From positions 1-37,677 of the forward strand of contig CAUJKE010000109.1 in the NCBI GenBank assembly GCA_963205385.1: a DNA stretch of 37,677 nucleotides. The letters run 5' to 3'. Under the pieces are notes generated by a model that did not search any database, had not been told where the DNA came from, and saw only the letters and a program-made list of their open reading frames with translations. Positions 32,262 through 37,677 of this stretch are shown here, piece by piece (the stretch's first letter is position 1; each line of letters begins with the position of its first letter). The position numbers and the translations under genes are program-made. Origin of the DNA: Planctomycetota bacterium (lineage in GTDB: Bacteria; Planctomycetota; Planctomycetia; Pirellulales; Pirellulaceae).

Positions 32262-35200
32262 TCAGTCGGAAGAATCCGTCGGCGTGGCCGCCGAATCGGA
32301 AGGGGACAGTTGGTTCGTGGTTGCAGTGCCGTAGGCAAACGTCGCACCCACATCCGCGAGCGGGTCTTCTTCGTGCGCGAGTTGATGTTCGGCGGCGTCC
32401 TTGCCAAAGCACCAAAAGAGCGCCGGGTGGACGAAGAAGTCGAGCAGCGTGGAGCTAATCAAGCCGCCGAGAATGACCGTGGCGACGGGGTACAGAATTT
32501 CCTTGCCTGGTTCGCCAGCGGCCAAGACCAGCGGAATGAGCGCGATGCCGGCGGTGATGGCGGTCATGAGCATCGGCGCCAAGCGCTCCTTGCCGGCCCG
32601 CTCAATCATCTGCGGCGAGAATTGCTCGCCTTCATATCGCACCAGGTGCAAGTAGTGGGCGATCAACAGAATGCCGTTGCGCGAGGCGATGCCGGCGAGT
32701 GAGATAAAGCCCACCATGCTCGCGACGGTGAGCGATTGATGCGTAACGACAAGCGCCGCGACCGCGCCAATGGCCGCCATCGGAAGCGCCGTGAGGACTT
32801 GCAACGCGAGATTCACCGAGCGAAACAGCATGTAGAGCGCGAGGAACATGCCTGCGACGCTGAACAGACTCAAGATGCCAATCATCCGCGTTGCGTGTTG
32901 CTGGCTTTCGAATTGCCCGCTGAATTTCATGAAATAGCCTGGCGGAAGTTTGGCTTGCAGCGGGGCGAGACGCTGTTGAATGTCAGCGACGACGCTTCCC
33001 AAATCGCGCCCCGCAGTGTTGCATTGCACGATGATCCGCCGGCGGACGTTTTCGCGATTGATGGTGTTGGGCCCGCTCGCCTCGCGAATATCGGCGACTT
33101 GTTCGAGCGGAATGCGCCCCCCGGAGGGGACTTGAATCGAAAGCCGCTTGAGGTTCTCCGGCCGTTCGCGATAGCGGTCCTCGAGCCGCACGACGAGGTC
33201 GAACGTGCGCTGGCCGTCGAGCACTTCAGAGACGACGCGGCCGTTGAGAGCGGTCTCGACAAACTCGTTGACGCGATTGGCTTGCAGGCCATAGAACCGC
33301 AGCTTATCGCGATTGAGCTTGATTTGCAGTTGCGGAATTTCCACCTGCGGTTCGACGAGTAGATCCGTGACGCCGGGGACGCCGTCGATCGCGGCTTTCA
33401 TTTCCTCGGCCGTGCGGCGCAGCAGGTGGAGATCGTCCCCATAGAGTTTGATGCCGACCTGGGCCTTCACGCCGCTGAGCATGTGCGAGATGAGATGTTG
33501 CAGCGGCTGTTCGACGGAGACGACCACGCCGGGAATGTCTTGCAGCTCGTCACGCAGTTGCTCAAGAATTTCCGCCCGCGTGGCCGTGCTTTCGGGATCG
33601 AGGCTGATGATGATCTCGGAGGCGTTGACCCCTTCGGCGTGCTCGTCGAGTTCGGCGCGGCCGGTGCGACGGGCAAAGTCGAGAACGCCATCAATGGCGG
33701 CGATGCGGGCATCGACCATGCTGCCGATGCGATTGGATGTTTCTAGCGAAGTGCCCGGCGGCAGCACGACATTGACCTGGACAGAACCTTCGTTAAACGG
33801 CGGCAGGAAGTCGCGCCCCAGTTGAGAAACGACGACGACGCTCAGGAGCACCGCGCATGCAACGCTGACGAGGATCGGCCAGGGAAATCGGAGGCTGAAG
33901 CGAATGGCCAGGCCGGCCCACCACTTCAAGAAACGCAGCAGCCAGCCGTCCTTGGCATGCGCCATCATCGGGGCATTCGGCAGCAGCCAGTACGACAGCA
34001 CCGGCGTCACGGTGAGCGAGACCACGAGCGACGCGAGAATCGAAACGATGTAGGCGGTGGCCAGCGGCGTGAAGAGCTTGCCTTCCATCCCTTCGAGCGC
34101 AAACAGCGGAATGAACACCAGCACCACGAGCATGGTGCTAAAGACGATGGAGTTGCGGACTTCGCTACTCGCTTCGTAGACCACGCGCAGCGCCGGCAAG
34201 GGATTGGCCGCCTGGCGATTTTCGCGCAAGCGGCGATAGATATTTTCGACATCGACAATCGCGTCGTCGACGAGTTCGCCAATGGCGACCGCGAGCCCGC
34301 CAAGCGTCATCGTGTTGATCGACATATCGAACCATTTGAAGACGAGCCCGGTGATGACGATTGAGAGCGGGATCGCGGTGAGCGTGATGAACGTCGTGCG
34401 AAAGTTCAGCAAAAACAAAAAGAGCACGATCACCACCAGGATGCCGCCATCGCGGAGCGCCTCGAAGACGTTGTGAATGCTGAGGTCGATGAAGTCTTTT
34501 TGTTGATAGACGTCCGCGTTGATGCGCACGTCGTCGGGGAGCGAGGTCTGCAGTTCAGCGAGAGCGAGCTCGATTTCCTCGGTTAGCCGGCGCGTGTCGG
34601 CGCCTGGTTGTTTGGCAATGACCAGCACGACCGCCGGCTTGCCGTTGACGGCGGAATCACCCCGTTTGACTTGCGCCCCTTCGACGACGCGCGCGACCTG
34701 GCTCAAGACGAGCGAGCGCTCGCCGAGCGGTTTGATGACGACCGATTCCAAGTCGGCGATGCTTTGCACGCGCCCGAGCGAACGGACCAGCAGCTCTTCC
34801 GCCCCTTGATTCAAATATCCGCCGGTCGCGTTGGCATTGCTGGCGCGGAGCGCGGATTCGACCTCTTCGAGCGTGACGTCGTACTTGATGAGCTGCTCGG
34901 GATCGACCAGGACTTGAAACTGCTTGCGGCCCCCTCCCATCGTCACCACTTGCGCGACGCCGGGAATCGTCAACAGCCGTTGCCGCACGACCCAATCGGC
35001 GAGCGTGCGGACTTCGAGCGGATCGGTGGTTCCGTCTTCGCTATACATGCCTACGATGACGATCTGCCCCATGATCGAACTGATCGGCGCCAACTGTGGA
35101 CGAACCCCCTGCGGCATCCGATCAGCGGCGAGCGCGATTTTTTCAGCGACGATCTGACGATCCACGTAGATATCGGTGCCCCAATCGAACTCCACATACA

Positions 35201-35477
35201 CCACGGAAAGTCCCACACCGGACGAGCTCCGCACCGTCTGCACGCCGGAGGCGCCGTTGAGGACGGATTCGAGTGGGAAGGTGATCAGCGTTTCGACTTC
35301 TTCCGGCGCGAGGCCGGGGGCTTCCGTCAGAATTGTGACGCGGGGACGGTTGAGGTCGGGGAAGACGTCGATGGGAAGATGGAACAGCACCCACGAGCCG
35401 TACACCATCAGCACCAAGGCGATGACGATGGTAAGTACGCGGAAGCGCAGTGAAAGGCGAATAATTGTGTTAAGCAT
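32262..35477 (-). CDS. HME-RND heavy-metal efflux pump (CzcA/CusA family)
   Basis: The 1071-residue protein is a full-length RND pump with twelve membrane spans in two halves. The first helix (VLTIVIALVLMVYGSWVLFHLPIDVFPDL) is typical, and TM4 has GGLAVAIGELVDDAIVDVEN with D404 and D405 in the proton-relay region. Between the helices are two large periplasmic loops. The second half has LPPGTSLETSNRIGSMVD and later SLFSVAGMFLALYMLF, then SLAGIASRNGILLIAHYLHL, as in CzcA and CusA. Such pumps export divalent (Zn, Co, Cd, Ni) or monovalent (Cu, Ag) cations to the outside with a fusion protein and outer-membrane channel. The specific metal cannot be told. It follows the fusion-protein gene by 20 bp. 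The C-terminal roughly 25 residues are hydrophilic and low-complexity. Confidence 0.93.
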   Translation of the reverse strand: MLNTIIRLSLRFRVLTIVIALVLMVYGSWVLFHLPIDVFPDLNRPRVTILTEAPGLAPEEVETLITFPLESVLNGASGVQTVRSSSGVGLSVVYVEFDWGTDIYVDRQIVAEKIALAADRMPQGVRPQLAPISSIMGQIVIVGMYSEDGTTDPLEVRTLADWVVRQRLLTIPGVAQVVTMGGGRKQFQVLVDPEQLIKYDVTLEEVESALRASNANATGGYLNQGAEELLVRSLGRVQSIADLESVVIKPLGERSLVLSQVARVVEGAQVKRGDSAVNGKPAVVLVIAKQPGADTRRLTEEIELALAELQTSLPDDVRINADVYQQKDFIDLSIHNVFEALRDGGILVVIVLFLFLLNFRTTFITLTAIPLSIVITGLVFKWFDMSINTMTLGGLAVAIGELVDDAIVDVENIYRRLRENRQAANPLPALRVVYEASSEVRNSIVFSTMLVVLVFIPLFALEGMEGKLFTPLATAYIVSILASLVVSLTVTPVLSYWLLPNAPMMAHAKDGWLLRFLKWWAGLAIRFSLRFPWPILVSVACAVLLSVVVVSQLGRDFLPPFNEGSVQVNVVLPPGTSLETSNRIGSMVDARIAAIDGVLDFARRTGRAELDEHAEGVNASEIIISLDPESTATRAEILEQLRDELQDIPGVVVSVEQPLQHLISHMLSGVKAQVGIKLYGDDLHLLRRTAEEMKAAIDGVPGVTDLLVEPQVEIPQLQIKLNRDKLRFYGLQANRVNEFVETALNGRVVSEVLDGQRTFDLVVRLEDRYRERPENLKRLSIQVPSGGRIPLEQVADIREASGPNTINRENVRRRIIVQCNTAGRDLGSVVADIQQRLAPLQAKLPPGYFMKFSGQFESQQHATRMIGILSLFSVAGMFLALYMLFRSVNLALQVLTALPMAAIGAVAALVVTHQSLTVASMVGFISLAGIASRNGILLIAHYLHLVRYEGEQFSPQMIERAGKERLAPMLMTAITAGIALIPLVLAAGEPGKEILYPVATVILGGLISSTLLDFFVHPALFWCFGKDAAEHQLAHEEDPLADVGATFAYGTATTNQLSPSDSAATPTDSSD

Positions 35478-35497
35478 GGTGTGGTGCTAATCCCTGC

Positions 35498-36874
35498 TCA
35501 GTGATTGTGCCCGGCGTGAGGATCGACGGCGCCGCCGGACTTGTTCTTTAGCGCGAGTTGCAATTGCTGCGCGCCGCTCATGGCGATCGTCTCGCCGACG
35601 AACAGGCTGCCGTCGTTGGCGATGACGACGGACTGCCAATCGCGATGCTCGACATGCACCGGCTGGCGTTCAAAATGGTCGCCATTGACGCGAAATACAT
35701 ACGACTCGATGCCCTCGGTCGCGACGGCCCCAACCGGCAGGACGATCTTGTTCCGCCACACTTCCACCGGCACATGCAGCGTGATTCGCTGCCCGGGTTT
35801 GTACTTCCAGTCGGTGAAACGAAACGGATCGACGTTGCCGGTGTCGCGCACGAGTTCGTTGGTCAGCGGGACGTAAAAATGCAGCGAGCGCGTGACTTCA
35901 TCAATGCGGTTGGCCGCCCGTTGGATCTTGAGCCCCGTGATCTCCTCCTGCTCGCGGCCTTGCACTTCGAGATTAGCGGTAATCGCGCGCCCTTCGCGCG
36001 CGGCGTCCGCAATGAGCTTTGCGTCTTGCTCGAAAGCGTCCCCTTGAATCGAGAGCTGCGCATGATCGGTGAGCGTGGCCAGTGGCGCGCCGGTTTCGAC
36101 ATGCTGCCCCAAGCTCACGCTGATGGTTTGCACCTGCAACAGTGCGTGGGTCGAGGCTTCACGCACCATCTCGTCGTCTTGCGGCGCGCGCACCACCAGG
36201 TTTCCCAGCAGCACGCGGGTCTTGAGAATCGCGTCCACTTGGGCGACGCTAAGCCCATGCAGCACGAGCGCTTGTCGCTGCGCCTGGAGCAGCGCCCCTT
36301 GCTTTTCGAGATCGTGCTTGCGTTCCAAGAGTTGCTTGCCGGCGATCGCCCCTCCTTGCGTGGCGGCCGTCAAGCGTTCCACTTCTTGGGCGAAGAAGTC
36401 GACTTCTTCCGCGATTTTCAGCAGTTCCGCCTGAGCTTGAACGAGCTCTTCGTGGGTCAGGCGCATCTCGAATAGCGGGTCGCCTGCGGTGACAGTGGCC
36501 CCTTCGACGGGATAAATGCGGGTGACGACGCCGGTCAAAGGCGCGGTGATCGTGATCCGCGAGCGGCCGGCGCGCTCGACGATGAGGCCGGGAATCGCGA
36601 TGCTCCGTTCGAAGTCGCTCAGCCGTACCTTGCCTTGCCTCAGGTCAATCGTGGCGCTCGCCTGGGGGCTGATCTGGATGGAGTTCTCGCTCCCGCCATG
36701 CGCATGCTCGTCTTCGTGCGGTTCTTTTTTGGCCGACGTCGCCAACAAAGCACGCAGGTGTGGCAGCCAATAGGGGCTCGTGACGAGCGCCGTCACGCCA
36801 ACGATGGTGAAGACCCCGAGACTGATCCAGCGGCCAAGGTCCGCGCGCAGGCGGGAAGTAGGTGCGTGTGCCAT
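35498..36874 (-). CDS. Membrane fusion protein of the HME-RND system (CzcB-like)
   Basis: The 458-residue protein has an N-terminal membrane anchor (WISLGVFTIVGVTALVTSPYW, about 16-36), a His/Glu-rich stretch (KKEPHEDEHAHGGSEN, about 48-63), and the standard fusion-protein layout. The lipoyl-like half includes ITITAPLTGVVTRIYPVEGATV (about 106-127), a helical hairpin (QAELLKIAEEVDFFAQEVER, about 147-166), then LVVRAPQDDEMV (about 222-233) and beta-barrel regions. The C-terminus ends in DPHAGHNH, a second potential metal-binding tail. It would link the pump to an outer-membrane channel; none is encoded in the window. AGGTC is 6 bases before ATG 36874. Confidence 0.9.
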   Translation of the reverse strand: MAHAPTSRLRADLGRWISLGVFTIVGVTALVTSPYWLPHLRALLATSAKKEPHEDEHAHGGSENSIQISPQASATIDLRQGKVRLSDFERSIAIPGLIVERAGRSRITITAPLTGVVTRIYPVEGATVTAGDPLFEMRLTHEELVQAQAELLKIAEEVDFFAQEVERLTAATQGGAIAGKQLLERKHDLEKQGALLQAQRQALVLHGLSVAQVDAILKTRVLLGNLVVRAPQDDEMVREASTHALLQVQTISVSLGQHVETGAPLATLTDHAQLSIQGDAFEQDAKLIADAAREGRAITANLEVQGREQEEITGLKIQRAANRIDEVTRSLHFYVPLTNELVRDTGNVDPFRFTDWKYKPGQRITLHVPVEVWRNKIVLPVGAVATEGIESYVFRVNGDHFERQPVHVEHRDWQSVVIANDGSLFVGETIAMSGAQQLQLALKNKSGGAVDPHAGHNH

Positions 36875-37038
36875 GATAAAGACCTAAAACGATGTCACAA
36901 AAATGGTGGGTGACTTGGGGCGAGTGCGGCGCCTTTCCCAGTGAGTTGACGTCGCACGGCCTGGCGGCCTTAGCTAAGCTCAACCTCAAGCACCCAAACA
37001 GGGCCAGAAAACTGCGCTAGAAGCGCGCAGCGGCAGAC
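36875..37038. other. Gap between small protein and fusion protein; possible stem
   Basis: The 164 bp gap holds a short GC dyad around 37012-37031 (CTGCGC...GCGCAG). There is no obvious promoter. It is long for an operon whose other gaps are 20 bp, so a second start or an attenuator cannot be excluded. Confidence 0.3.
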
Positions 37039-37443
37039 TCAAATCCGCAGCCGGACCAGAGGAGCGAAGAGCGCTCCCGCGGAGAGATCGTCGCTTACGC
37101 CGAGCGGGGCGGACGACAATGCGACACAGGGATTTACGGAGACCAGCCACGCCGCGACACTTAGTGTCGGCGTCGGCGATTGGGCTTTACTGGCCGTGGC
37201 CGGGACGGCGTTGCAGTGGGCATCATGGCCGCCTGGGTCTTGATCGCAAGGTGCTTGATCGCCAGGATCGCCGGGATGCGAATGTTCGCCACAAGCGTGG
37301 GCATGGCCCTGCCCTGCGTGCCCATCTTCCCAGCAATCCAGGCACCGGAGCACCAAATCTTCCGCCACCGCATGCGCGCAGACCCCGAGCCCCAAATGGA
37401 GCCAAATGGCCAGCACGGTCATGGCAGCGATGAATCGAGACAC
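37039..37443 (-). CDS. Exported Cys/His-rich small protein heading the metal-efflux operon
   Basis: The 134-residue protein begins at GTG 37443 with a signal-like hydrophobic segment (FIAAMTVLAIWLHLGLGVCAHA) and contains a dense Cys/His region: LVLRCLDCWEDGHAGQGHAH, ACGEHSHPGD and DAHCNA (about 31-79). Cys and His spacing suggests a periplasmic metal-binding or sensing role, but no named family is recognised. Short secreted proteins like this precede CzcBA-type genes in other planctomycetes (recollection, to be checked). Its place at the head of a minus-strand operon with three more metal-related genes supports that role. An ATG at residue 8 is another possible start. GAGGG lies 4 bases upstream of the GTG. 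Confidence 0.65.
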   Translation of the reverse strand: MSRFIAAMTVLAIWLHLGLGVCAHAVAEDLVLRCLDCWEDGHAGQGHAHACGEHSHPGDPGDQAPCDQDPGGHDAHCNAVPATASKAQSPTPTLSVAAWLVSVNPCVALSSAPLGVSDDLSAGALFAPLVRLRI

Positions 37444-37480
37444 GAAACCCTCAAAAACCTTTAGGTAAACCCTACCACGC

Positions 37481-37511
37481 TAATCATGGCGGCATCGCGC
37501 GGATTGGTCAA
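37481..37511 (-). promoter_or_regulatory. Candidate promoter of the metal-efflux operon
   Basis: On the minus strand TTGACC (37511-37506) and TGATTA (37486-37481) are 19 bases apart, the long spacing used by MerR-type metal regulators. No inverted repeat is seen in the spacer. A small ACCT-TT-AGGT dyad lies downstream at 37457-37466. Tentative. Confidence 0.3.
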
Positions 37512-37671
37512 GCTGAGAAATTGGTGAGGCGGCAGTCCGGGTGCATGTCAGCTTTTGCGGGCGGTTTTTGCTTTTGCAAAACGTCAATAGGAGATTTTGG
37601 GTTGGATGCGTTAAACTGGGGGCGACTCGGATGTCTGGCTAAACTTGATTTGGGATTCAAAGGAGAATCGC

Positions 37672-37677
37672 ATGGAC
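37672..37677 (+). CDS. Start of a gene truncated by the window end
   Basis: ATGGAC at the last six bases is preceded by AAAGGAG with an ideal 6-7 base spacing. The preceding 220 bp is intergenic and shared, divergent, with the metal operon. Only two codons (Met-Asp) are visible, so no product can be named. Confidence 0.5.

Noticed and set aside
1..37677. CRISPR array, prophage or known defence system
   Set aside because: No regularly spaced repeats, integrase, phage structural or restriction genes found.

Overview
The window looks like a chromosomal segment of a planctomycete (phylum Planctomycetota, probably Pirellulales or a close relative). This is inferred from gene content: a Tat-exported DUF1501 protein, a DUF1080 (3-keto-disaccharide hydrolase) protein, a Tat-exported Gfo/Idh/MocA oxidoreductase, a large GH127/DUF1680 enzyme, a CBM9-like protein, GC-rich coding sequence and many loosely spaced single genes on both strands. 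Species cannot be named from sequence alone.

Layout. (1) 1-2073: an AT-richer, gene-poor accessory patch holding one secreted WD40-like protein, with inverted copies of a ~60 bp hairpin repeat on either side. (2) 2074-8756: a carbohydrate-related run on the + strand: CBM9-like protein, HGSNAT-like membrane acetyltransferase (DUF5009 type), a large secreted alpha-galactosidase-like hydrolase and a secreted GH10 xylanase. Between the two hydrolases lie a ~93 bp REP-like repeat and an 84 bp palindrome. (3) 8778-20029: housekeeping and planctomycete-typical genes: HI0933-family flavoprotein, VOC protein, an unknown protein, a membrane protein paired with YceI, DUF1501, DUF1080, a lactate-permease-family transporter, an AvtA-like aminotransferase and an acyltransferase-3. 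(4) 20228-24312: a GGDEF protein, then bL33 (rpmG), recJ and pcm. (5) 24369-28403: an exported oxidoreductase downstream of an exported GH127-like enzyme, same strand. (6) 28577-31252: a compact arsR-arsD-arsA operon with visible promoter and operator but no arsenite permease in the window. (7) 31493-31683: tRNA-Leu(CAA) with its own promoter and terminator. (8) 31699-37443: a minus-strand heavy-metal efflux operon (Cys/His-rich exported protein, membrane fusion protein, HME-RND pump, His-rich lipoprotein) with no outer-membrane factor. The first codons of another + strand gene close the window.

How the genes work together. Regions 2 and 5 together with DUF1080 suggest extracytoplasmic processing of plant- or algal-type glycans (xylan, alpha-galactosides, arabinofuranosides), perhaps with an oxidative 3-keto step. 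Regions 6 and 8 are two adjacent metal and metalloid resistance modules around a tRNA gene. No CRISPR array, phage or recognisable defence system was seen. The most distinctive non-coding signal is the repeat at 7162-7258 and 17101-17198, whose hairpin is kept by compensatory base changes.
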